Position numbers and translations under genes: made by a program. Positions 35,857 through 44,660 of a DNA stretch of 64,000 nt are shown one piece after another. Origin of the DNA: Flavobacteriales bacterium. Lineage in GTDB: Bacteria; Bacteroidota; Bacteroidia; Flavobacteriales_F; PHOS-HE28. The stretch's first letter is position 1, and every line of letters starts with the position of its first letter. Below the pieces are notes generated by a model. That model had not been told where the DNA came from, searched no databases, and saw nothing but the letters and a program-made list of their open reading frames with translations. The stretch is from NCBI GenBank assembly GCA_016710015.1, contig JADJLR010000002.1, positions 124,001 to 188,000 of the forward strand. Reading direction: 5' to 3'.

Positions 35857-35969
35857 CTCACCTCGGTCAAGATCCGGAGACCGTGGTGCCACAACGAAGT
35901 GATCATACTTTGGAAGCCAAGACACACGCCGGGATCCGGTACATTCGCATTCTACGATACGCCCTTACC

Positions 35970-36767
35970 ATGCTCGACAAGGATATTCTGTGCGCCACCG
36001 ACCTGACTGCTGCATCGGACCAAGCCGTACGTGCTGCTGTTCTACTTGCGGCTCGCACGGGAATGCAGGTGAGTTTGTTGCACGTTCTGAACCGCGATGA
36101 ACGATCGAATGAAGGTCGCGAGGAAGTGACCCAAGCGATGCGCGATCAAACGCAGAAAGCACAAGGCAACGACCAGATCACGTACAAGTTGCTGGATGGG
36201 GATTTCATGAAGCGCATCGCCGAGGAAACGACGCAGGACCATTCCTTGCTCGTTCTTGGCACGCACGGCCCACGCGGATTGCGGCAATCATTGTTCGGTG
36301 CAGACATCCTCAAATTGGTGCGTCACTCAACCATTCCGTCCCTCGTGGTGCAGGAAGGCACGGACACCGAGCAGTTGTTATCGACGATCGTAATGCCGGT
36401 CGCAGCCCACGCCGACATCGATCGGTTGCTCGCCATTGTGTGCGCGTTGGCCAAGACCTTCGCTTCGGAGGTCCACTTGTACCAGTTGATGCGACCCGGC
36501 GAACTGGCCTCCGATACCCTGCTGAAGAACAAGATGCACATGATCCAGTGCTTCAAGGCTGAAGGTATCCGATACGTGGAGGTGAACGAACCGAGCAGCA
36601 CGTTCAGCGTTGGCTTCGCGGAGCCGACCATCGAATATGCCGAGCGTATCCATGCGGGTTGTATCGCCATTATGTCGCATGCTTCGGATGAGTTTCGATA
36701 CATCGCGGATGCCGAAAAAGAGCGGATGCTGGCCAACCATGCCCGCATCCCGGTTCTTTGCGTGTGA
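35970..36767 (+). CDS. Universal stress protein, two-domain
   Basis: A 265-residue cytoplasmic protein of two UspA-like halves. The first half (1-135) has the ATP-binding signature GTHGPRGLRQSLFGADILKLV (G-x2-G-x9-G type) near residue 94 and a conserved opening (DILCATDLTAASDQAVRAA). The second half (about 136-265) keeps the fold pattern but its equivalent loop (MSHASDEFRYIADAEKERML) lacks the glycines, so it probably does not bind ATP. I use the ATG at 35970, 22 nt after a TACATTCG element at 35940-35947. Such proteins respond to starvation or redox stress; no specific trigger is visible. Confidence 0.9.
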   Translation: MLDKDILCATDLTAASDQAVRAAVLLAARTGMQVSLLHVLNRDERSNEGREEVTQAMRDQTQKAQGNDQITYKLLDGDFMKRIAEETTQDHSLLVLGTHGPRGLRQSLFGADILKLVRHSTIPSLVVQEGTDTEQLLSTIVMPVAAHADIDRLLAIVCALAKTFASEVHLYQLMRPGELASDTLLKNKMHMIQCFKAEGIRYVEVNEPSSTFSVGFAEPTIEYAERIHAGCIAIMSHASDEFRYIADAEKERMLANHARIPVLCV

Positions 36768-36828
36768 ACGGGGCCGGTCAAGGACTAGCACAGCCATCCA
36801 ACACCCGGCACGGCACCGGGCAATGGCC

Positions 36829-36836
36829 TACCTTCG
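36829..36836 (+). promoter_or_regulatory. -7 element TACCTTCG for VCBS gene
   Basis: Lies 21 nt before the ATG at 36858 and supports that start. Confidence 0.45.
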
Positions 36837-36857
36837 CGATCCGTACGACTTTCCCGT

Positions 36858-39626
36858 ATGATACGCCCCGTACACGGTTTCCTTTCGATCATTCTCCTCT
36901 TCGGCGCTTCCCACGCTTCCGGGCAGTTCGGCGCGGCGCAACTCATCCATTCGGGAAGTGGTAATGTGCAACTGCGTTCGGCGGACATCGATGTGGATGG
37001 TGATGAGGACCTCTTCGGAGTATTCAATGGGCACCTATTCAAGTGGTTCGAGAACCTCGATGGATCGGGCACCTTCGGTACCGCGAACATGGTGCTGAAC
37101 CTTGGGAACGACACCGAGGAATTCGTGCTCGCCGATGTGGATGGCGATCTGGATCCGGACATTCTCGTGATCCCTGAGAACGAGAACAACGTGCTGATCT
37201 ATACGAACGACGGTGCTGGCGCCTACACGTTGAGCACCACACTGACCACACCATCTGGACCAAAGGGCATAGCATGTGCCGATATCCATGGCGACGGACA
37301 CGCCGACATCATCGTAACGCTGTTGCTGAACGGCGGTGCTGGTTTCGGGATCTTTCCGGGCGCTATGGACGGCTTCGGCGAAATGGAGGCGTTCACGGAC
37401 CTGCATGACGGTCCACCCTCCTCTTGGGTCGCAGTCGGGGATCTGGACCTGATCGGTGGTTTGGACATCCTGCTTCGTGCGGAGAATGATGTACTCACCG
37501 TTGCACGGAACACCAATGGTGATGGCACGGTCTTCAACGCTGAACCCTTATCCATTCCGGACGGACCAACCTCCTATTCCTATCATGCACCGCAGTTGTT
37601 GGATGTGGATGCGGATGGCGATCTGGACCTGGCCGAAAGCAGAGGCCCGGCCGTGCATTGGCTGCGCAACGGCTTGGATGAAGGTGGTCTGCTTTCCTTT
37701 TCGGAGAACGTGGTGGAATCTTGGAGCACAGGCGGTAGCGGCACCTTTGGCGCTTCGCCCTGTGGTCCCGGTGCATGTTTGGTCTATGTGCCGAACGATC
37801 CGAACTTGCCCGTCCGTTGGAACAGTTACTTACCCGAATTGAACGGATTCCCGTACAGCAACGACCTATCCATTCCGCGCGGACAGGGCCTCCTCTTGGC
37901 GGACTTCAACGATGATGGGCGGGAGGATCTGGTGATGACCCGGAACGATGGGGTCTCTTGGTTTCCGAATATCATGAACGGTCAAGTAGGAACCATCAAA
38001 CTTCCCGTGTTGGATACCCTATGCGTGAATGGTGCCCCTGTCCAATTGCCGGATGTGGTGCCCACCGGTGGCCGTTGGTATGGTACTCAAGTATCCAATG
38101 ACCTGCTCTTCCGAGCCAACTTGGGAGTGACCATGGACCTGCCTTTGGTGCATGTCGTGTATGCCACTGAAGGATGTCCTATGGCTGCGGAAACCAGTAT
38201 CCGCCTGATCGATTCACCGGTGATCACCACCACGATCCCTTCGGTGATCTGCTCGGCCGATCCGATGATCGAACTGCACTCGGTACCTTCCAATGTGAAC
38301 TGGTATGGGTTGGATGGCAGCGATGTGATCGACCCGGCAACGTGGAATGGCGGCTACATCGTTTGTGAATTCACGGATGGAACCGGGCTCACCTGTGCAG
38401 ACGTGCAAGGACCGATCCTACGCTGGAATACCTTGCCTGCATCCATCGCTGAGGCGGGTCCGTTCTGCACGGCGGATCAAGTGCAGACCATCGTTGCCCA
38501 AGCTGCACCACCGACCAACGTCACGTGGAGCGGCCCAGTGAGTGGGTCCACACCGATGTCCACCTTCTTCGATCCAGCCCAAGGTCCCGGTGTGTACACC
38601 ATCGTGCTCACCGTGGATCCTTATGGTCCGAACCAATGCGGCAACAGCGACACTTTGCACATCGCCGTTCATCCTACGCCGACCATCGGATTCACGCAAC
38701 CGGCCGCCTATTGTGCCCAAAGCGACCCGATCGCGCTGGACTGGGTGACACCCGAAGGTGGTTTTTGGAGCGGTACCGGAGTGAATGGAAATGTGCTGGA
38801 TCCCTCGGTCGCTGGTCCGGGCATACACCTGCTTTCCTATTTCACGATCTCCAATGAAGGCTGTGGTGCACAGTCGGCAACTACCATCGAACTGGCCGAT
38901 GCCATTACGCTTTCACCCCTTGGGGTGCCGCCTTTGCTGTGCAACGGTGATGCACCGATCACCTTCACGGCAAGCCCGACCGGAGGCTCGTGGGATGCAC
39001 CCTTGGGCATAGATGGCCTGCTCGATCCCGCCGAACTCACACCCGGGTCGTTGGCCGTGATCTACCGCTACACGGATCCGCGCGGTTGTGTACTCACGAA
39101 CCCGGAGTTGCACTTTACCGTTGGTGCGCCGAAGGTGGTTTCGATCGCTGCGGTGGGTGAATTGTGTTCCGATGGAGACGCCTTCGACTTGATCGGTTCC
39201 GATGTTGGGGTTTGGTCGGGTGCGGTTTCTGGCGAAGGCTTGAGCATTCTGGTGGACCCGACGGAACTCGGTGTGGGTCCACATGCCATCACACTGAGCA
39301 TAACACCCATGAATGAATGCCCTGGAAGTGCCACGGTCGAGTTCGTTGTGGACATTTGCTCAAGTATCGATGCGCGTACGATCGCCGGATCCGTGATCGC
39401 CCCGAATCCGTTCCAAGAAACTACAGGGATCCTCTTCCGTGCAGAGGGTGCTGTCCATCTGGAGGTCTTCAATGCGGCCGGTCAACTGGTGTTCGCCGAT
39501 AAGACCATGGCCAGTGGGTCCACCCGAATGCAGATCGATCTACGCGATCAGGCCCCAGGTGTCTATGTGGTCCGCCTGATCACTGCTGATGGAACCCACC
39601 AAGCACGCGTGATCAAAAGCAATTGA
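36858..39626 (+). CDS. VCBS/FG-GAP-repeat secreted protein, T9SS cargo
   Basis: A 922-residue secreted protein. After a signal peptide (GFLSIILLFGASHASGQ) residues 30-375 contain calcium-binding FG-GAP/VCBS repeats (RSADIDVDGDEDLFG, DVDGDLDPDILVI, DIHGDGHADIIV, DVDADGDLDLAE, DFNDDGREDLVM), a beta-propeller. The middle (about 380-800) is a string of Ig-like modules with GGRWYGT, GGFWSGTG and GGSWDAP turns, typical of Bacteroidota adhesin-like proteins. The end (VIAPNPFQETTGILF to HQARVIKSN) is a T9SS sorting domain. It is probably surface-displayed or released. The gene has its own promoter and is convergent with parC. Confidence 0.9.
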   Translation: MIRPVHGFLSIILLFGASHASGQFGAAQLIHSGSGNVQLRSADIDVDGDEDLFGVFNGHLFKWFENLDGSGTFGTANMVLNLGNDTEEFVLADVDGDLDPDILVIPENENNVLIYTNDGAGAYTLSTTLTTPSGPKGIACADIHGDGHADIIVTLLLNGGAGFGIFPGAMDGFGEMEAFTDLHDGPPSSWVAVGDLDLIGGLDILLRAENDVLTVARNTNGDGTVFNAEPLSIPDGPTSYSYHAPQLLDVDADGDLDLAESRGPAVHWLRNGLDEGGLLSFSENVVESWSTGGSGTFGASPCGPGACLVYVPNDPNLPVRWNSYLPELNGFPYSNDLSIPRGQGLLLADFNDDGREDLVMTRNDGVSWFPNIMNGQVGTIKLPVLDTLCVNGAPVQLPDVVPTGGRWYGTQVSNDLLFRANLGVTMDLPLVHVVYATEGCPMAAETSIRLIDSPVITTTIPSVICSADPMIELHSVPSNVNWYGLDGSDVIDPATWNGGYIVCEFTDGTGLTCADVQGPILRWNTLPASIAEAGPFCTADQVQTIVAQAAPPTNVTWSGPVSGSTPMSTFFDPAQGPGVYTIVLTVDPYGPNQCGNSDTLHIAVHPTPTIGFTQPAAYCAQSDPIALDWVTPEGGFWSGTGVNGNVLDPSVAGPGIHLLSYFTISNEGCGAQSATTIELADAITLSPLGVPPLLCNGDAPITFTASPTGGSWDAPLGIDGLLDPAELTPGSLAVIYRYTDPRGCVLTNPELHFTVGAPKVVSIAAVGELCSDGDAFDLIGSDVGVWSGAVSGEGLSILVDPTELGVGPHAITLSITPMNECPGSATVEFVVDICSSIDARTIAGSVIAPNPFQETTGILFRAEGAVHLEVFNAAGQLVFADKTMASGSTRMQIDLRDQAPGVYVVRLITADGTHQARVIKSN

Positions 39627-39648
39627 GATGCGCTCTGGTGTATTACGA

Positions 39649-42375
39649 CTAGTCCAGCCCTAGGGAGATCTGCTTCCCGGGACTCTTCCCGATCATCGGA
39701 TCATCCGGATGGCGCTCCTGGGTTTCTGCTGCCGCTTTTCGTTTGATGCGCGCCATCGGACTCTCCTCAAGGTCTTCTTCTTCCGGCGCTTCCAGGTTAC
39801 CGATCTCTTCCTCAGAGATCAACATGCCTTGCACTTCCTCCAGTTCCGGGGTCATCGGAATGAACACGCCATTCAACAATTGTAGGTCCTTCACCTTGTG
39901 CTGAGTCAATCGATTGCCGATCGCCTTTACGCCTTTTACTGCGATGAACTCCGCCAGATCGACCTCTTCGTCCGGTCGATCACTGCTTCGCTTGTCGTAA
40001 ACGATATGCACCTTGGCATGGTCCAACAAGCTGTGCAAAGTCAGTTTGCTATCGGGATGATCGGTGATGAAGCGCACCGGGTCCTTGGCCGCCTCCACTT
40101 GGAATCGTTTCACTTGGAACACCTGCTTCTCGCCTTCCCAATACACGGCACTCACCACGGCCTTGGGATCCCACTTCACAACGGTGATCGCATCGTCCGG
40201 GAAGTGTGTGCTCAACGCGAAAGGCAGTAGCTGATACTGTCCGCTGGATGCGATGGCCAGGATCCGGTCATCGCCTGCGAACCGTCCGAGGTAACGTCCA
40301 TGGCCGGTATCATTCAACCGACGCACGGTCTCATCGAACCAGATCGGTATGGCACCCAAGGTGGATCCTCCCCGCTCCTTCTGCGTGATCTTGGACACCA
40401 TGTACCGCGTGAGCAGGTTGCCTTTGCTGCCACGTCCTTTCACGGCCATCTGCGCAAAGTCGATATCGAACTTCGCCTTCCGCAGGTTCGGACGTGGACG
40501 CAATTGCACCAACACCACTTCCGCAGCACCATCTGGATTGGCGGTGAAATACCACACACTGGATCCAGCTGCGCCGGTCGTGAGGTCATACTCCTTATCG
40601 CGCGTGATCCCCGTAACCGCGAATCGCTTCATGTAGAATGCGCCCTTGGTACCATCCTGATAGATCATGTGGTAGATGGTACGGTCGTCGCCTTTCTTCC
40701 AGACACCAACGTGCAGGATCCCTTTGCCGATGAATTTCTTGTCGGCCACCTTGGTGATCATCATGGTGCCGTTCACCCGGAACACGATGATGTCATCAAT
40801 GTCCGAACACTCACCGACGAATTCGAAATTCCGAAGACCGGTCCCTGCGAATCCTTCCTGCCGATCCACGTACAACTTGCGGTTGGCCACCGCGACCTTG
40901 GTGGCCACGATGGTGTCGAAGGTGCGGATCTCAGTCTTGCGCTCGCGCCCTGCCCCGTACTTCTTCTTCAATTCCTTGAAGTAATCCACCGCGTGATCCA
41001 CGAGGTGGTCCAGCTTGCGCAACACTTCAGCGAGTTGTGCTTCCAATTGCTTGATGTGCTCATCCGCCTTGAAGCCGTCGTACTTGGAAATGCGCTTGAT
41101 CCGGATCTCGGTGAGGCGCACGATATCCTCCTCGGTCACCGGTCGTTTCAGCTCCTGGACATGCGGTTTCAAGCCTTTGTCGATGAAGGCAATGACCTGC
41201 TCCCACGTCTCGGCCTCTTCGATCTTGCGGTACACCTTCTTCTCGATGAAGATGCGTTCCAGCGAGGCGAAGTGCCATTGCTCCTCCAACTCGCCTTTCT
41301 TGATCTTCAACTCGAGCTCGAGCAGTCGCAGGGTATTGTCGGTGCTGATCCGCAGCAACTCGTTCACACCAACGAAGCGCGGCTTATCGCTCTCGATCAC
41401 GACGGCATTCGGTGCGATGCTCACCTCGCAATCCGTGAATGCGTAGAGCGCATCGATGGTATTGTCCGGGGAAACACCCGCCGCTAAATGGATGAGGATC
41501 TCCGCGTTCTCGGCGGTATTGTCCTCGATGTGCCGCACCTTGATCTTGCCCTTCTCATTGGCCTTGATGATGCTTTCGATCAAGCTGGTGGTGGTGGTTC
41601 CGAAAGGGATCTCGTGGATGATGAGCGTCTTTGCGTCTTCCTTGCGGATCCGTGCCCGAGCACGAACGCGACCACCGCGTTGTCCTTCGCTATAGAGTTG
41701 CGCATCGGCCAAACCTCCCGTTGGGAAATCAGGGACCAGATCGAATGATCGTTTCCGCAGGCACGCGATGCTGGCATCGATGAGTTCGACGAAGTTATGG
41801 GGCAACACCTTGCAACTCAATCCAACTGCGATGCCTTCACCTCCCTGTGCCAAGAGCAGGGGGAACTTCACGGGCAGGAAGACGGGCTCCTTGTTCCGTC
41901 CATCGTAACTCAACTGCCACTCGGTCGTCTTTGGATCGAAGACCACATCATGCGCGAACTTGCTCAACCGCGCTTCGATGTAACGCGGCGCGGCGGCGCT
42001 ATCACCGGTCAAGGTATTCCCCCAGTTCCCTTGGCAGTCGATCAGCAGGTCCTTCTGTCCGATCTGTACCAAGGCATCGCCGATGCTCGCATCCCCATGC
42101 GGGTGGTATTGCATGGTGTGGCCGATGATGTTGGCCACCTTGTTGTAGCGACCATCGTCCAGGTCCTTCATGCTGTGCAGTATTCGGCGCTGCACCGGCT
42201 TCAGGCCATCGTACAAGGCGGGTACGGCCCGTTCCAGGATCACGTAGCTGGCGTAGTCCAAGAACCAATCCCGGTACATGCCGCTCACCGAGAAGCTGCT
42301 TGGCTCCGAGGAGCCCGGCACACCCTTTCCCTGAGGATCCAATTGCTCGTCGTTGTTCTCTACTTCTTCACTCAT
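39649..42375 (-). CDS. parC: Topoisomerase IV subunit A
   Basis: A 908-residue type IIA topoisomerase A subunit that cuts and rejoins DNA for chromosome decatenation. The catalytic Tyr is in SAAAPRYIEARLSKFA near residue 130; the winged-helix part (YHPHGDASIGDALV) precedes it, and a coiled-coil gate (about 400-500) and a C-terminal beta-pinwheel follow. The Arg before the Tyr is present. The last 60 residues are acidic then basic and of low complexity. I name it ParC because it shares a transcription unit with parE, as usual in Bacteroidota, although the two genes are here separated by four envelope genes. It starts 10 bp after the last of them. Confidence 0.93.
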   Translation of the reverse strand: MSEEVENNDEQLDPQGKGVPGSSEPSSFSVSGMYRDWFLDYASYVILERAVPALYDGLKPVQRRILHSMKDLDDGRYNKVANIIGHTMQYHPHGDASIGDALVQIGQKDLLIDCQGNWGNTLTGDSAAAPRYIEARLSKFAHDVVFDPKTTEWQLSYDGRNKEPVFLPVKFPLLLAQGGEGIAVGLSCKVLPHNFVELIDASIACLRKRSFDLVPDFPTGGLADAQLYSEGQRGGRVRARARIRKEDAKTLIIHEIPFGTTTTSLIESIIKANEKGKIKVRHIEDNTAENAEILIHLAAGVSPDNTIDALYAFTDCEVSIAPNAVVIESDKPRFVGVNELLRISTDNTLRLLELELKIKKGELEEQWHFASLERIFIEKKVYRKIEEAETWEQVIAFIDKGLKPHVQELKRPVTEEDIVRLTEIRIKRISKYDGFKADEHIKQLEAQLAEVLRKLDHLVDHAVDYFKELKKKYGAGRERKTEIRTFDTIVATKVAVANRKLYVDRQEGFAGTGLRNFEFVGECSDIDDIIVFRVNGTMMITKVADKKFIGKGILHVGVWKKGDDRTIYHMIYQDGTKGAFYMKRFAVTGITRDKEYDLTTGAAGSSVWYFTANPDGAAEVVLVQLRPRPNLRKAKFDIDFAQMAVKGRGSKGNLLTRYMVSKITQKERGGSTLGAIPIWFDETVRRLNDTGHGRYLGRFAGDDRILAIASSGQYQLLPFALSTHFPDDAITVVKWDPKAVVSAVYWEGEKQVFQVKRFQVEAAKDPVRFITDHPDSKLTLHSLLDHAKVHIVYDKRSSDRPDEEVDLAEFIAVKGVKAIGNRLTQHKVKDLQLLNGVFIPMTPELEEVQGMLISEEEIGNLEAPEEEDLEESPMARIKRKAAAETQERHPDDPMIGKSPGKQISLGLD

Positions 42376-42385
42376 GACTGATCAT

Positions 42386-42805
42386 TCATTCGGCCGTGCC
42401 ACATACGTCGTTCCCTCCACCGAACTCTCCCGCATTGCCCAATTGTAGGCTCCAACACTCCACGTCACCAGGCGAAACACCGGCAACGCTCACCACGAAC
42501 CGATCATGGTCCTGGGCATTCAGGAAGAAGACCTGCGTTGTGCTCCCGCGCTCCGCACGTACCTGGTAGGACGTTGCGATCGGAAAAAGATCGCTCCGTA
42601 CACTGACCGTTACATTCAATCGCTGCTGCACCACGCCGCTGATGGTTTGTTCCACGGTCTCTTGATCCACCATGGCGAAGATCGGATCGCCGTTGTATTC
42701 CGCATCGAACGGATTCGATGTCAGCGAGGAGAGATCGATCTCGTCCTTCTTGCAAGCCGTCGTACACAGCACAGCAAGGATCAATAGAAGGTGAGCGTGT
42801 TTCAT
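42386..42805 (-). CDS. Lipoprotein B' of duplicated envelope pair
   Basis: A 139-residue predicted lipoprotein: the signal peptide ends LCTTAC with the lipid-bearing Cys at residue 18, followed by KKDEIDLSSL. It is a paralogue of the 140-residue protein at 43525-43947: both have K/R-K/H-D-(I/V)-D-(L/I)-(S/A)-SL after the Cys, an F-D-x5-G motif, a beta-rich middle, and two conserved cysteines near the end (ECWSLQL and NDVCGTAE here). No known family was recognised. Its start overlaps the stop of A' by 4 bp and parC starts 10 bp after it. Confidence 0.78.
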   Translation of the reverse strand: MKHAHLLLILAVLCTTACKKDEIDLSSLTSNPFDAEYNGDPIFAMVDQETVEQTISGVVQQRLNVTVSVRSDLFPIATSYQVRAERGSTTQVFFLNAQDHDRFVVSVAGVSPGDVECWSLQLGNAGEFGGGNDVCGTAE

Positions 42806-43521
42806 GGTCGTGAGAGTTCGATAGTTAGTCCCGCCATGAGGATCCCGCCTTGGGCACCGGGGATCCAGGCCATGCCATCAAAACGTACTTTCTCCCTGTC
42901 ATCGAACAAGGGGCGATCCCATTTGGAAGTCAACCGAAACAGGTAATAGGTCGCACCTGCACCGATCGCTGTGAAGGCCAAGCCTCCAATAAGACTCGTT
43001 CGAGCCTTCTTCAAGTCGGCATTGTGCGCTGGGATGGTGGAGCCTTTCAACGTACTCAGTGTTCCCGGATCGACATTGATCTCATAATCCGCTCTATCCT
43101 TATCCAGTGCTTTCTTGGCCTTCCCGTATTGTCCGATCGAAATGCCGGACCAGACCAACCCACCTGCCATAGCTACAATGGGGACCGTTCGGACCCAGCG
43201 CTTCTTGGTCTGGTAGTTGGCCAGTTGCTTGCGGTACTCAAGGTGATCCGCACTGAAGGGCAGGCGCAGCAACAGGTCGGTTGTTCGATCGGCGATCACG
43301 AAAACAGTGGTATCCACGATCACGCGTTCCGGCGCCCAGATCGAGAAGTGATGCAAGCCTTCACTGAGCTTCACCTCGCGTTGCTGCATGCGGTGTTTGT
43401 GGTCCACGATGAATGAGAAATCATGACCCGGGTCGATCAGCATGCGCAATGTGCCCGTTTCCTGAGCACATACAGGTAGGAAGCAACTCGCGATGAATAG
43501 GGATGCTAGTGATCTGAACAT
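42802..43521 (-). CDS. Membrane protein A' of duplicated envelope pair
   Basis: A 239-residue protein with a signal peptide (ending LPVCAQ), a PEGA-like domain (about 22-95) in which LSEGLHHFSIWAPERVIVDTTVFV is the core, then two hydrophobic helices (about 112-133 and 175-196) enclosing a charged segment (KKALDKDRADYEI), and a C-terminal strand pattern VRFDGMAWIPG. The paralogue at 43944 has the same order (LPAGDHRFVFWAPDRK, DTTLTIVADTT, VEFDGLVWMPS). It starts 3 bp after the first B gene and overlaps B' by 4 bp. The family is not one I can name; an envelope sensor, tether or scaffold is conceivable. Confidence 0.75.
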   Translation of the reverse strand: MFRSLASLFIASCFLPVCAQETGTLRMLIDPGHDFSFIVDHKHRMQQREVKLSEGLHHFSIWAPERVIVDTTVFVIADRTTDLLLRLPFSADHLEYRKQLANYQTKKRWVRTVPIVAMAGGLVWSGISIGQYGKAKKALDKDRADYEINVDPGTLSTLKGSTIPAHNADLKKARTSLIGGLAFTAIGAGATYYLFRLTSKWDRPLFDDREKVRFDGMAWIPGAQGGILMAGLTIELSRP

Positions 43522-43524
43522 GTG

Positions 43525-43947
43525 TCAAAGTTCTGCAACGGCGCACGGAGAAAGGCGGTGGTTCAGAAGGATCCCACTACCTATGCGAAGGTCGATGTCG
43601 TAGCAATACTCCTCCCCTAATTGAACCAGATAGTTGAGGATAACGACCGTAGGTTGTGCTGGATCGACGGCGGGATAGATCGTTGTATCGGGCACCGTGT
43701 ATTCGATCACCCGAATGACGTAGTCCTGAACATTCCGCAGTTCCTCATCCAGATGCAGGTGGATCTGCTGCCGATGCAATGCACCCGAAGCGTATGGAAC
43801 AGTTCGTATGGAGTCTATCCGCATGAACGATGGACCGACCCAGTCCGGGTCGAATCGACTGGTGTTCAAACTCGCGATGTCCACATCGTGTTTGCGACAG
43901 CCCAGTATCGCAGCACACGCCAGCAGGAAAAGAACATTGCTCTTCAT
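43525..43947 (-). CDS. Lipoprotein B of duplicated envelope pair
   Basis: A 140-residue predicted lipoprotein; the lipobox is AAILGC with Cys at residue 17, then RKHDVDIASLNTSRFDPDWVG. It is a diverged paralogue of B' (42386-42805), sharing the post-Cys motif, the F-D motif and two cysteines near the end (EEYCYDIDL, SPCAVAEL). Divergence is high (perhaps a quarter identical by eye), so the duplication is old or the copies have specialised. Both genes of the pair are translationally coupled by ATGA overlaps. Function unknown. Confidence 0.78.
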   Translation of the reverse strand: MKSNVLFLLACAAILGCRKHDVDIASLNTSRFDPDWVGPSFMRIDSIRTVPYASGALHRQQIHLHLDEELRNVQDYVIRVIEYTVPDTTIYPAVDPAQPTVVILNYLVQLGEEYCYDIDLRIGSGILLNHRLSPCAVAEL

Positions 43948-44660
43948 CGGATCGGTATGTGCATTCCTAGTTGGATCGAACTACCGTTCCTCGATGGCAT
44001 CCATACGAGACCATCGAACTCCACTTTTCCCTTGTCCTCATACGTGGGCTCGACGATCCTCCCTGCTTTGATGAACCCGAGGATCGTGGCCACCACGCCT
44101 ACACCGGCTAGGGCAACAGCCATGGTCAAACGCCGGTTCGCAGCGTCCAGATCGGCTTGCAATGAGGGGAGCACTTGATCCTTGAGACCGGTGATGGCCA
44201 ATGGAACGCGCAGGCTGTTGTACGAATCTCCTGCCGCAACGAGCGCATCGTAGGTTTCTCGATCCTTCTTGTTGCTATTCCAGGCGAACACGCCGGCCGT
44301 TGCTGTTAACACCAAGGGGATGGCTCGATAGAAGAACCGTCCTTGAACGGCACGTTTCTGTTCCACCTTGTACGCCCTGTACGCATCGGTGATCGGCAGT
44401 ACCTTGTAGAACAGGATCGTGGTATCAGCAACGATCGTCAACGTGGTGTCGAGCATCTTGCGATCGGGTGCCCAGAACACGAACCGATGATCACCCGCCG
44501 GGAGCACCAACCCACGGTTGGAGAGCCGTTCCTTGCCATCCAGGACGTACTCTACACCATTGTGCGGGGAAACATGGAGTTTGATCTCGCCCTTGCCCTG
44601 CCCGACCGTGATCGAAGCGAAAAGGAGAATGGGAAGTAGGGAAAGATCGCGCAGGTTCAT
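43944..44660 (-). CDS. Membrane protein A of duplicated envelope pair
   Basis: A 238-residue protein: a signal peptide (SLLPILLFASITVGQ), a PEGA-like beta domain (about 22-95; NGVEYVLDGKERLSNRGLVL, LPAGDHRFVFWAP), a hydrophobic helix near 112-130 (AIPLVLTATAGVFAW), a hydrophilic segment (about 131-178), a second helix near 180-200 (LTMAVALAGVGVVATILGF), and a C-terminal beta segment with VEFDGLVWMPS. The start overlaps the parE stop by 4 bp, so its translation depends on parE. Its paralogue is at 42802. PEGA domains occur in surface or cell-wall-associated proteins, but here no other domain gives a role. Confidence 0.76.
   Translation of the reverse strand: MNLRDLSLLPILLFASITVGQGKGEIKLHVSPHNGVEYVLDGKERLSNRGLVLPAGDHRFVFWAPDRKMLDTTLTIVADTTILFYKVLPITDAYRAYKVEQKRAVQGRFFYRAIPLVLTATAGVFAWNSNKKDRETYDALVAAGDSYNSLRVPLAITGLKDQVLPSLQADLDAANRRLTMAVALAGVGVVATILGFIKAGRIVEPTYEDKGKVEFDGLVWMPSRNGSSIQLGMHIPIR

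Noticed and set aside
40300..41487. 395-codon open frame antisense to parC
   Set aside because: It is His- and Val-rich shadow coding opposite a well-conserved topoisomerase gene, with no family resemblance; long antisense frames arise from the GC-rich third positions.
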